Part shown: piece by piece, positions 29,510 to 36,714 of the stretch
Numbering within the stretch: position 1 is the stretch's first letter
Layout of the letters: each line of letters starts with the position of its first letter
Origin: a bacterium
GTDB lineage: Bacteria > Acidobacteriota > Terriglobia > Terriglobales > Acidobacteriaceae
Length of the DNA: 48,249 bases
Direction: 5' to 3'
NCBI GenBank assembly: GCA_026225095.1
Contig: JAMFSC010000149.1
Location: forward strand, 1-48,249
The notes under the pieces: model-generated
Database searches by the model: none
What the model was told of the DNA's origin: nothing
What the model saw: only the letters and a program-made list of their open reading frames with translations
Program-made: the position numbers and the translations under genes

Positions 29510-30859
29510 ATGGCTTGGGTCCAACGGAGTGGACCCAAGCCCGTGCCAGAAAACAAGCCGACGCGCGTCCGTTACCTCATCATCACCATCCTCTTCGTCG
29601 CCAGCTGTTTCAGCTATGGAGACCGCGTCTCGCTCTCCATCGCCGGCGCGGCCATGCACATGGACCCGCTCAAGCTCGGAGTCCTCTTCTCCGCCTTCAG
29701 CTGGACCTACGTCCTCGCCCAGCTTCCCTCCGGAGGCCTCCTCGACCGCTTCGGCCCCAAGCGAGTCTACGGAACCGCCCTCATCCTCTGCTCCCTCTGC
29801 GCCTTCCTCATCGGCTTCACCGGATACCTCGCAGCCAGCGTCGCCTACGCCGTCGTCTTCGGCCTCCGCCTCGTATCCGGCCTCGCCCAGGCCCCCATCT
29901 TCCCCGGAAACGGACGCATCGTAGCCTCCTGGTTCCCCGCCACCGAGCGCGGAAGGGCGTCGGCACTCTTCAACTCCTCGCAATATTTCGCCCTGGTTCT
30001 CTTCGCCCCGATCTTCGGCTGGATCATTCACCGGTTCAGTTGGACCGCCTGCTTCTGGCTCATGGGAATCCTCGGATTCGCCCTCTCGATCCTCTGGTTC
30101 AAGACCATCTACGAGGTCAAGGAACACCCGATGATCTCGACCGCCGAGATCGACTACATCGAGCGCGGTGGTGGTCTCGTCAACGCCGAACGCAGCACCG
30201 CAAACACCCTCTTCACATGGGTCGCAATCAGGCAGCTCCTCAGCAGCCGCATGTTGGTCGGAATCTACCTCGGCCAATACTGCATCAACACGCTCACCTG
30301 GTTCTTCCTCACCTGGTTTCCCGTCTACCTCTCGCAGGCCAGACACCTCTCCATCGTCAAGGTCGGTCTCGCCGCCGCGCTTCCGGCTCTCTGCGGAGGC
30401 TTCGGAGGCATCCTCGGAGGTGTCGTCTCCGACCGCCTCCTGCGCACCGGACACACCCTCACCTTCTCCCGCAAAGCCCCCATCATCGCCGGCATGATGC
30501 TCTCGATGACCATGATCGCCTGCAACTACGCCCCGAAGCAGTCCGTCATGCTCCTCCTGATGAGCCTGGCCTTCTTCGGCAAGGGATTCGGTGCGCTCGG
30601 CTGGACCGTCGTCTCCGACACCTCGCCCAAAGGCATGGCCGGACTCAACGGAGCCCTCTTCAACCTGGTCGGCAACATCGCCGCCATCACAACCCCACTC
30701 ATCATCGCCCTGATGCTCAAGCGCTCAGGCTCCTTCGACGGAGTCCTGGTCTTCGTCGGCCTCACCGCCCTGATGGCCATCGTCAGCTACGGCCCTATCG
30801 TCGGCGAGATCCGCCGCCTCGACCTCACCCAAGCCACGCCCGCGGAGGTCGCGCACTAG
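29510..30859 (+). CDS. MFS transporter, anion:cation symporter (sugar-acid) type
   Basis: Inner-membrane major facilitator of about 449 residues with 12 predicted helices. Helix 1 is RYLIITILFVASCFSYGDRVSLSIAG, the arrangement of the ACS family (glucarate, galactonate, hexuronate carriers). The loop 2-3 motif is GGLLDRFGPKRVYG, and PGNGRIVASWFPATERGRASALFNSS is the family signature. The substrate cannot be read. The start is uncertain: the ATG at 29510 has a poor ribosome site, while a GTG at 29543 lies behind a GGAG that sits in the loop of a hairpin (29518-29537). The TAG stop (30857-30859) is supplied by the terminus of a MITE-like element. Confidence 0.88.
   Translation: MAWVQRSGPKPVPENKPTRVRYLIITILFVASCFSYGDRVSLSIAGAAMHMDPLKLGVLFSAFSWTYVLAQLPSGGLLDRFGPKRVYGTALILCSLCAFLIGFTGYLAASVAYAVVFGLRLVSGLAQAPIFPGNGRIVASWFPATERGRASALFNSSQYFALVLFAPIFGWIIHRFSWTACFWLMGILGFALSILWFKTIYEVKEHPMISTAEIDYIERGGGLVNAERSTANTLFTWVAIRQLLSSRMLVGIYLGQYCINTLTWFFLTWFPVYLSQARHLSIVKVGLAAALPALCGGFGGILGGVVSDRLLRTGHTLTFSRKAPIIAGMMLSMTMIACNYAPKQSVMLLLMSLAFFGKGFGALGWTVVSDTSPKGMAGLNGALFNLVGNIAAITTPLIIALMLKRSGSFDGVLVFVGLTALMAIVSYGPIVGEIRRLDLTQATPAEVAH
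29518..29537 (+). promoter_or_regulatory. Hairpin at the MFS gene start
   Basis: GGGTCCA-ACGGAG-TGGACCC, a perfect 7-bp stem with a 6-nt loop that contains GGAG. If the true start is the GTG at 29543, the stem presents or hides its ribosome site. If the start is 29510, it is inside the first codons. Confidence 0.35.
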
Positions 30860-30982
30860 AGCAGATTGCCTGTTGGTATGAAGTTGGGTGCCACACCTTC
30901 GCGACACGTCTCACGGTCGCTAAGGTGGGCTGCCGCCAAAGCCCCGGGCGACGGACTCTATACCGTTAAGCAATCCGCTCTA
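30857..30982. repeat. MITE-like element, full-length copy B
   Basis: 126 bp with terminal inverted repeats: the left end TAGAGCAGATTG...GGTATGAAGT pairs with the right end read backwards, TAGAGCGGATTG...GGTATAGAGT. TA dinucleotides stand at both ends, as for a TA target duplication. The centre (30886-30930) is the shared hairpin ACCTTCGCGAC/GTCGCTAAGGT. It begins exactly at the stop codon of the MFS gene. No transposase is encoded. Confidence 0.85.
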
Positions 30983-31151
30983 AGCGACGTAAGGGCGTCG
31001 AAGGCTTCAACCGATTGGGTCGAACGATAGCTTGCCAAGACGCGCAGGGGCAGGGGTCGCATCCAAAGCAGGCGATCCCGAAATCTGCGCAGAAGCCGAT
31101 GAGGGCCAGGCCCACGGCAGATTCAGCGAGTATCGGAGCACGATGAAACAT
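30966..31151 (-). CDS. Possible small cysteine-rich membrane peptide (weak)
   Basis: A 61-codon frame starting with ATG has one hydrophobic stretch (ILAESAVGLALIGFCADFGI) and a cysteine cluster (CFGCDPCPC). There is no good ribosome site. Its stop TAA lies inside the terminus of the MITE-like element. The only reason to mention it is that a Pho-box-like tandem repeat (31325-31353) lies upstream in the right orientation. It may well be chance. Confidence 0.18.
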   Translation of the reverse strand: MFHRAPILAESAVGLALIGFCADFGIACFGCDPCPCASWQAIVRPNRLKPSTPLRRLERIA

Positions 31152-31554
31152 TTGATGGGAATTTCCCAGGTTGGCGCGGCCTTTGCGGCAGATCGGCGGG
31201 TTCGTTGGTGATTTCAGGCAGCCGCAGTGTAGTCTGCAGGCGTGGCGGTACTGTCATGCGACGCTTCTGGGAGGTGCCTGGCAGGTGGGATGCGTTGGGC
31301 GAGGCGATAGGAACTGCATCAAATATGACAGAAGGATGACAGAAGGATGACGGGTTCACGAGGCGGGCAACGGATGCTCCTGCTAGAGCATGATATAGGT
31401 GAAGGGGTCTTGCTTGGACGGTTTCAATTGCCGCAGGTTTCAGATGCTCACGGGAGTCAGGGGTTCCCGTTGCTGCTTAGCTTCGGCGATGAAGTGAAGG
31501 ACTGGAAGAGGGGTCGCCAAGGGTATGAAGCGAGACGGCGCGAGTAGAGGTGGG
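31152..31554. other. Gene-poor gap at the GC-skew switch
   Basis: About 400 bp before the first VWFA gene with no supported gene. It includes an 11-bp tandem repeat (31325-31353) and a small palindrome GGGAA-A-TTCCC-like stretch near 31157-31168. Left of this gap the plus strand is C-rich and right of it G-rich. No DnaA-box cluster was found. Confidence 0.5.
31325..31353 (-). promoter_or_regulatory. Tandem Pho-box-like repeat (2.6 units of 11 bp)
   Basis: ATGACAGAAGG occurs twice back to back, then ATGACGG. Read on the minus strand this is CTGTCATCCTT repeated at an 11-bp period, with the CTGTCAT half-site identical to the PhoB box consensus. It sits about 200 bp before the first VWFA gene but points the other way, toward a weak small frame at 30966-31151. 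Confidence 0.5.
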
Positions 31555-32589
31555 ATGAGACAAACCCGATTTGGGTATCTGCTGAGTTGTTTGCTGGTCC
31601 TCTGTGCGCTGGGTGGAGGAAGTCTCTCCCGCGCACAGGAGAATCCTCTTGGCCAGGTGAACACTCCGGCACCCCCCCCACCACCGAAGACCCCGGCTGA
31701 GGTCAATCCTGCAGTCCTGGAGCCGGACGGGAGCAAGGCAACTTCCACACGAACAGCGAGGCTGCGGGTGGAGGCCAACCTGGTGCTTGTGCCGGTGACG
31801 GTGACTGATCCCATGGGGCGGCTCGTGACCGGGCTGGAGAAAGAAAACTTTCAAGTCTACGACAACAGCATGGGGCAGACGATCAAGAGCTTTTCGACCG
31901 ACGATACCCCCATCTCGATCGGCGTCATCTTCGATCTCAGCGGCAGCATGCAGACCAAGTTCCTGCGCGCGCGCAAGGCGCTCACGGAGTTTCTGCGCAC
32001 GTCCAACCCGCAGGATGAGTTCTTCGTCGTGGGCTTCAACGATCGGCCTGCTGTCATCGTTGACTACACCTCAGACGTCGACGATGTCGAGGCGCGAATG
32101 GTGATGCTCAAACCCGAGAATCGCACTGCACTCATCGACGCAATCTACCTGGGGGTGAACAAGCTGCGGCAGGCAAAAAATGAACGCAAGGCGCTTCTGA
32201 TCATCTCCGACGGCGGCGACAATCGCAGCCGCTATACCGAGGGCGAACTGCGCCGCGTCGTGCGTGAGAGCGACCTCCAGATCTACTCCATCGGCATCTT
32301 CGACACCTATGCTCCCACCCAGGAAGAGCAGATGGGGCCGATTCTCCTGACCGATATCTGCGAGATGACCGGCGGCCGCCTGTTCAAGGTTGGCGATCTG
32401 GGCGACCTGGCCGATATTGCGTCGCGCATCTCAGCCGAACTGCGCAACGAATACGTCATAGGGTACAAGCCGTCGGAGGTCAGGAAGGACGGCAATTGGC
32501 GTAAATTGAAGGTAAGACTCGTGCCACCGCCAGGCCTGCCGCAGCTGACGGTCCATCATCGACAGGGGTACTATGCACCTTCGCAGTAG
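31555..32589 (+). CDS. Exported VWFA-related protein (acidobacterial family), first of pair
   Basis: Exported protein of about 344 residues. Signal peptide (residues 1-28: YLLSCLLVLCALGGGSLSRAQ), a Pro-rich linker, then a small beta domain (LVPVTVTDPMGRLVTGLEKENFQVYDN) that precedes the von Willebrand A domain. The metal site motif is DLSGS (IGVIFDLSGSMQTKF), followed by NRTALIDAIYLG with the conserved Thr and ISDGGDNRS with the third-position Asp. The tail EYVIGYKPSE...GYYAP is typical of the VWFA-related family described in Acidobacteriota. Role unknown, presumably adhesion or protein binding outside the cell. I chose the ATG at 31555 (GAGG upstream, clean signal peptide) over the ATG at 31525. 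It overlaps the next gene by 17 nt. Confidence 0.88.
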   Translation: MRQTRFGYLLSCLLVLCALGGGSLSRAQENPLGQVNTPAPPPPPKTPAEVNPAVLEPDGSKATSTRTARLRVEANLVLVPVTVTDPMGRLVTGLEKENFQVYDNSMGQTIKSFSTDDTPISIGVIFDLSGSMQTKFLRARKALTEFLRTSNPQDEFFVVGFNDRPAVIVDYTSDVDDVEARMVMLKPENRTALIDAIYLGVNKLRQAKNERKALLIISDGGDNRSRYTEGELRRVVRESDLQIYSIGIFDTYAPTQEEQMGPILLTDICEMTGGRLFKVGDLGDLADIASRISAELRNEYVIGYKPSEVRKDGNWRKLKVRLVPPPGLPQLTVHHRQGYYAPSQ

Positions 32590-33736
32590 AGGGGTTGATT
32601 TGCGCGGCTGGCTGAACATGTTTCAGGGTGGGAAGGTTGTGATCGCAGGGCTGGTGTTGCTTGGCGGGGTTGCGGCGTTCGCCCAGCAGGGAACGACTGC
32701 GCAGGTACCAACTCCGCAGGGACAGCCCTCACTAACGGTGGACCGCGACGTGGCTCCGTCGCCCGATCCGGATCCGGTGGTTCCCGCCCAGCAGGAGTCG
32801 ACGCAAGGCACGGGCCTTGGTCGCGTACAGGGGGGCGGCGGAAAATATACGCTCCGCCAGGACGCGTACGAGGTGGTGCTGAGCGCATCCGTCTTCGACC
32901 AGGGCGGCCGGTCCATCCAGACACTCGGCAAGGATGATTTTGTCGTCTACGAGGACGGTGTTCGCCAGGCGGTCACGGGTTTTCGCCACGAAGACCTGCC
33001 CGTCTCCCTTGGCATCCTGATCGACAGTTCTGGCTCGATGTACGACAAGCGGGCCGCCGTCGAGCAGGCGTCACTCGACTTTGTGAAGCTCTCAAACAAG
33101 GAGGACGAAGCGTTCCTGGTGGATTTTTCCTGGGAAGCGTTCATCGACCAGGATTTCACGAACGATATCAATAAGTTGCAGCAGGGTCTCAGCTACATCA
33201 AATCGAGCGGCGGCACTGCCATCTACGACGCTCTGGTAGCCTCTGCCGACTACCTTTCGAAGAACGCCAAGCGCCCCAAGCAGGTCCTGCTGGTGGTGAC
33301 GGATGGCGAGGACAACGCTTCGTCGTCGACGCTCGAGCAGGCAATCCGCCGCATTCAGGATCTCGATGGTCCCGTCATTTACTGCGTCGGCCTGCTCTTC
33401 GGCTCGGATGTCAACAAAGGCGAGGCACGCCATGCCCGTAGGGTGCTCGAGTCCCTCGCGGAGCAGACCGGGGGAGCAGCCTACTTTCCCCGCTCAGTCA
33501 AAGAGGTGGATGCGATCGCAGCCGAGGTGGCGCAGGATATCCGAACCCAGTACTCCATCGCCTATCGATCAACGAATCCCCCCACGAATGGCGGATATCG
33601 CGCCGTCCACGTGGAAGCGCATGGCCGGGGCATGGGCAAGCTTTCCGTGCGGACGCGCAGCGGCTACTATCCGAAGACAAACACCGGGGCAGGGAAGGAC
33701 GCGGGCTTCGGCAAGGGTGGAAAGCGCCCGGAGTAG
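32573..33736 (+). CDS. Exported VWFA-related protein (acidobacterial family), second of pair
   Basis: 387 residues, paralogous in layout to its upstream neighbour. A hydrophobic signal segment (VVIAGLVLLGGVAAFAQQG), a Pro/Gln-rich linker, a beta domain with QTLGKDDFVVYEDGVRQ, then the A domain with the metal motif IDSSGSMYDKR, GGTAIYDALVASA and VTDGEDNASSS. The tail is QYSIAYRST...RSGYYPKT. The ATG at 32573 lies inside the last codons of the first gene (17-nt overlap, AGGGG upstream). An ATG at 32618 is possible and would shorten the leader. Coupled expression suggests a two-subunit surface or periplasmic complex, which is inference. Confidence 0.87.
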   Translation: MHLRSRGVDLRGWLNMFQGGKVVIAGLVLLGGVAAFAQQGTTAQVPTPQGQPSLTVDRDVAPSPDPDPVVPAQQESTQGTGLGRVQGGGGKYTLRQDAYEVVLSASVFDQGGRSIQTLGKDDFVVYEDGVRQAVTGFRHEDLPVSLGILIDSSGSMYDKRAAVEQASLDFVKLSNKEDEAFLVDFSWEAFIDQDFTNDINKLQQGLSYIKSSGGTAIYDALVASADYLSKNAKRPKQVLLVVTDGEDNASSSTLEQAIRRIQDLDGPVIYCVGLLFGSDVNKGEARHARRVLESLAEQTGGAAYFPRSVKEVDAIAAEVAQDIRTQYSIAYRSTNPPTNGGYRAVHVEAHGRGMGKLSVRTRSGYYPKTNTGAGKDAGFGKGGKRPE

Positions 33737-33741
33737 ATACG

Positions 33742-33762
33742 AGGTTCCGCCGCTCAGAACCT
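33742..33762. terminator. Short convergent hairpin
   Basis: AGGTTC and GAACCT form a 6-bp stem with a 9-nt loop in the 24-bp gap between the convergent VWFA and dapB genes, overlapping the dapB stop. Weak, with no T tract. Confidence 0.3.
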
Positions 33763-34471
33763 ACAGTTTGGAGAAGACATCGCGGAAGTCGTAGCATCCC
33801 TTCCGGGTTGAGAGCCACTCCGCCGCGCGCACGGCGCCCTCTGCGAAGCCTCGGCGGGAGAAGGACTCGTGCGATAGTGTCAACCGGTCTGACCCGGACG
33901 TCGCTGTCAGAATGTGGAGGCCAGGGGTATCCCCTTCGCGAATCGCCTCGATAGGGATGTTGTCCTCGGCGAGCGCAGCCTTCCCCTGCGTGGCGCTCCC
34001 CTGCACGACTGCTTCGGAAAGCGTCAGCGCGGTGCCCGACGGGCTATCCAGCTTGGAGGCGTGGTGGGTCTCTGAGATCGCGAAGTCGTACCCGGCGTGA
34101 GACAGCCCGGCGCCCATCTTCTCAGCCAGTTGATGCATCACCTGGACCCCGACGGAGAAGTTCGTCCCGTACAGCAGGGCTGCCTCCTTGCGTTCGCAAA
34201 GACTGCACATGTCCGCCAGCTTCTCATACCATCCCGTGGTTCCCACGACGACGCGTGCGCCGGAGAAGAGGCAGGCCCGCAGGTTTGGGACCACTGCCTC
34301 GGGCGTCGTAAAGTCGATCACGACGTCAAACCCGGTGAGAAACATCGGCGTCAGGGCTGCGGCGTTCGGATTTTCCTTTGCATCGAGGACGTGGACCCCG
34401 TGGCCGCGTTCGGTGGCGACATCTGCGACGAGCTTGCCGGTCTTGCCATGTCCTAGAACGAGAATGCGCAT
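33761..34471 (-). CDS. dapB: 4-hydroxy-tetrahydrodipicolinate reductase
   Basis: Cytoplasmic NAD(P)H-dependent reductase of the diaminopimelate/lysine pathway, about 236 residues. N-terminal Rossmann motif ILVLGHGKTGKLVA; VVIDFTTPEAV; VVVGTTGW; NFSVGVQVMHQLAEK; then the catalytic and substrate motif ETHHASKLDSPSGTAL with the His-His pair, the Lys and the SGT. The GHGKTGK start in place of GAxGRMG is a short variant known in several phyla. The ATG at 34471 was chosen because it immediately precedes the Rossmann strand; longer upstream frames are Arg-rich and unlikely. asd and lysC lie 1-3 kb away on the same strand, with an unrelated small gene between. Confidence 0.94.
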   Translation of the reverse strand: MRILVLGHGKTGKLVADVATERGHGVHVLDAKENPNAAALTPMFLTGFDVVIDFTTPEAVVPNLRACLFSGARVVVGTTGWYEKLADMCSLCERKEAALLYGTNFSVGVQVMHQLAEKMGAGLSHAGYDFAISETHHASKLDSPSGTALTLSEAVVQGSATQGKAALAEDNIPIEAIREGDTPGLHILTATSGSDRLTLSHESFSRRGFAEGAVRAAEWLSTRKGCYDFRDVFSKL

Positions 34472-34693
34472 GTCGATATCAGTCTTTCCTGTTGCCGTGG
34501 CTCGGGGGCGAGTGGAAATCGTTTGGCCTCGAATTGAAGGCCGTGTAGGAGAGGATACCCCAGGGCGGCGCCGTTCGTCTCGGCGATGGTCGAACACCGC
34601 CCACGATCATCCACAGGAGACTCGGGCTGGGAAGCACAGCCTGACAAAAGTTCGCAGAATGAAATTTAAAGCGCTCATCCCATGGCGGAATCT

Positions 34694-34732
34694 GCCGATA
34701 TACCTTTTGTTTGATCGAAAGGAGTCTCTCAG
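34694..34732 (+). promoter_or_regulatory. Leader of the small unknown gene: GCCGATAT and strong ribosome site
   Basis: GCCGATAT at 34694-34701 resembles the -10 of flagellar sigma28 promoters (GCCGATAA), but no TAAA stands 15 nt before it, so it is not a full match. AAAGGAG at 34718-34724 is a strong ribosome site 8 nt before the ATG at 34733. Confidence 0.3.
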
Positions 34733-35212
34733 ATGGCGCTCGATATCTCGACCCAGCTCTCAGGTTTTTCTTCGTCTTTTTCCCCGCGGTCGGCGGCCCG
34801 ACTTTCCTCGCCGGCGGTCTCATCCGCCCTCCCTGCCGAGTCCGCGGGAGATACGGTCAAGCTTTCCGAAGCCGCGCAGGCGCAGTCGCTCCACCAGCAG
34901 GGTGAAAGCGTCGGAAACATCGCCGACTCGCTCGGAACCGATCTCGCTACAGTGGACGACTACCTTGGTGTCACCGTCGAATTGTCAGCTCCAGGTGCTG
35001 GCGGCTCCCGAGGTGGGTCCAAGGCTGAATCGCCCGCAACAGCGCCCGTAAGGGCGAGTGGGAGCACCTCCGAACCCGTTGCTGCCGGACCGAAGGCCCC
35101 CGCGCCCGCTGCCCCCGGGCAGACAGGCCAATCCAAGACACCAGCACCAGCCTTTGCAGTCCAGGCGACCAAGTCCGGCACACTCGTACCCCTATCCGGC
35201 CAGGCGAAGTAG
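34733..35212 (+). CDS. Small hypothetical protein with HTH-like segment and Pro/Ala-rich tail
   Basis: 159 residues, function unknown. Ser-rich N terminus (LSGFSSSFSPRSAARLSS), then a compact helical segment at about 38-80 (DTVKLSEAAQAQSL, HQQGESVGNIADSLGT, DLATVDDYLG). This reads like a short helix-turn-helix (G-x-S-x-x-x-I-A-x-x-L-G then V-x-x-Y-L-G), followed by a disordered Ala/Pro/Gly-rich tail. No signal peptide or membrane helix. The DTVKLSEAAQ wording recalls FlgM- or hook-associated sequences, but this is only an impression. AAAGGAG lies at ideal distance, so it is very probably a real gene. It stands between dapB and lysC on the opposite strand. Confidence 0.75.
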   Translation: MALDISTQLSGFSSSFSPRSAARLSSPAVSSALPAESAGDTVKLSEAAQAQSLHQQGESVGNIADSLGTDLATVDDYLGVTVELSAPGAGGSRGGSKAESPATAPVRASGSTSEPVAAGPKAPAPAAPGQTGQSKTPAPAFAVQATKSGTLVPLSGQAK

Positions 35213-35229
35213 CAACATCGACTTGGAGG

Positions 35230-35260
35230 CGGTTTCGCCGCAAATCAAGCGGCGAAACCG
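35230..35260. terminator. Bidirectional terminator between the small gene and lysC
   Basis: CGGTTTCGCCGC-AAATCAA-GCGGCGAAACCG, a perfect 12-bp stem with a 7-nt loop in the 53-bp gap between two convergent genes. No long T tract follows on either strand, but position and stability support termination. Confidence 0.75.
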
Positions 35261-35265
35261 GACGG

Positions 35266-36714
35266 CTACCGGGACGCAGCCGGGAGCCGTGCCGTCAGAT
35301 CAAAGACTGTGGGATCGGGATCGGTGAAGAAGGCGCGGTGCAGCGACCGGATCGCCTCTTCCACGTCCTCTTCGTCGATCATGAAACTCATGTTGATCTC
35401 GCTCGCGCCCTGCGAGATCATGCGGATGTTCACATGAGAGACGGCGGAGAAGACCCGGCCGGCGATGCCGTTGTGCCCCCGGATATCCTCCCCGACGAGG
35501 CAGATCAGCGCCTTGTGTCCCTCGTATTTCACGTCGGCGATCTTTCCCAGCTCAGCGCAGATCTCCGGTAGCTTCTCGTTCGAGTCGACCGTCAGCGAGA
35601 TTGAGACCTCGGATGTCGAGACCATGTCGATCGCGCATTGGTACTTGTCGAAGACGTCGAAGACGGCCTTCAGGTAACCGTGGCTCATCAGCATCCGGCT
35701 GGCCACCACGTCAATGATCGTAAGCCGCTTTTTGGCCGCGATCGACTTGAACGGACTGGCGCAGCGTGGGCTCATGGCGACGATCTGTGTGCCCTCATTG
35801 CCGGGATTGTGCGAGTTCAGCACCCACACCGGGATCGACTTCTGCACCGCGGGGAGAATGGTCGCCGGATGGAGCACCTTGGCTCCGAAGTAGGCGAGTT
35901 CGGCCGCTTCCTCAAAGCTGATCGTCTTTACCCTGAGCGCGTCGGGACAGATGCGCGGGTCGGTGGTCATGATGCCGTTGACGTCGGTCCAGATCTCGAT
36001 CGCCCCGGCGTGCAGCCCTCCGCCGACCAAAGCGGCCGTGTAGTCGGAGCCGCCGCGCCCCAGCGTCGTGGTGATTCCCTGAAGGTTCGATCCGATGAAG
36101 CCACCCATTACGGGAGTCTTGCCGGCCTCGATCAGCGGAAGCACATGCTGGTGCAGCGCCGCCTCAATTGCCTCAGGCAAAGGCGTCGCCTTGCCGTAGT
36201 GGTCATCGGTGATGATGCAGTGCCGCGCCTCGACGTGTGCGCCTTCCAGCCCATGCTGCGCAAACGCCTCCGCGACCATACGGCTCGAAAGCCTCTCTCC
36301 GAAGCTGGTCACCAGGTCATTGGTCCGTGGAGTCAGCTCGCCGACCGCTGCAATGCCCCGCAGCAGATCGTCCAGTGCGTCGAACTCTACATGCAGCGCA
36401 GCATGGAGCCCGGGCAGACGTGCGTCGCTCTCGCCCAGCAGCGCGACCGCCGTGTCGATGTGCCGGTTGCGTAGCCTCGCCGAGATGGCGAGTGCTCCGG
36501 AGCGATCTCCACGTCCCGCCGCTGCTGCTGCCGCGATGAGTTGATCGGTCACCTTGGCCATGGCCGAGACTACGACTACAGCCGCTAGTCCCTTATTCCG
36601 CCTCCCCTGGACGATCCCGGCGGTACGGGCGATCGCAACGGCATCTTCCACCGATGTCCCGCCGAACTTCATGACGACAAGGTTCTCCCGGAGCGTGCTC
36701 ATGGCTGTGGTCAT
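35266..36714 (-). CDS. lysC: Aspartate kinase
   Basis: Cytoplasmic enzyme phosphorylating aspartate, the entry to lysine, threonine, methionine and diaminopimelate. 482 residues. Kinase domain: LVVMKFGGTSVED, VVVVSAMAKVTDQL, DLVTSFGERLSSRM, TTTLGRGGSDYTAA, IWTDVNGIMTTDPRI and FGAKVLHPATI. Two ACT domains follow (ITIIDVVASRMLMSHGYLKAVF; ALICLVGEDIRGHNGIAGRVF; MISQGASEINMSFMI), so feedback control by lysine or threonine is expected. Monofunctional, with no homoserine dehydrogenase part. The ATG overlaps the asd stop (ATGA, 36711-36714), forming an asd-lysC operon. Confidence 0.97.
   Translation of the reverse strand: MTTAMSTLRENLVVMKFGGTSVEDAVAIARTAGIVQGRRNKGLAAVVVVSAMAKVTDQLIAAAAAAGRGDRSGALAISARLRNRHIDTAVALLGESDARLPGLHAALHVEFDALDDLLRGIAAVGELTPRTNDLVTSFGERLSSRMVAEAFAQHGLEGAHVEARHCIITDDHYGKATPLPEAIEAALHQHVLPLIEAGKTPVMGGFIGSNLQGITTTLGRGGSDYTAALVGGGLHAGAIEIWTDVNGIMTTDPRICPDALRVKTISFEEAAELAYFGAKVLHPATILPAVQKSIPVWVLNSHNPGNEGTQIVAMSPRCASPFKSIAAKKRLTIIDVVASRMLMSHGYLKAVFDVFDKYQCAIDMVSTSEVSISLTVDSNEKLPEICAELGKIADVKYEGHKALICLVGEDIRGHNGIAGRVFSAVSHVNIRMISQGASEINMSFMIDEEDVEEAIRSLHRAFFTDPDPTVFDLTARLPAASR

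Noticed and set aside
31325..31353. CRISPR-like short repeats
   Set aside because: Repeats are directly adjacent, 11 bp and without spacers.
30860..31554. Replication origin at the skew switch
   Set aside because: No cluster of TTATCCACA-type boxes, no A/T-rich unwinding region and no dnaA, dnaN or gyrase genes nearby. The skew switch is kept as a finding, the origin call is not.
34660..34701. Flagellar sigma28 promoter
   Set aside because: GCCGATAT matches the -10, but the TAAA at 34666 is 8 nt too far upstream and no flagellar genes are in the window.
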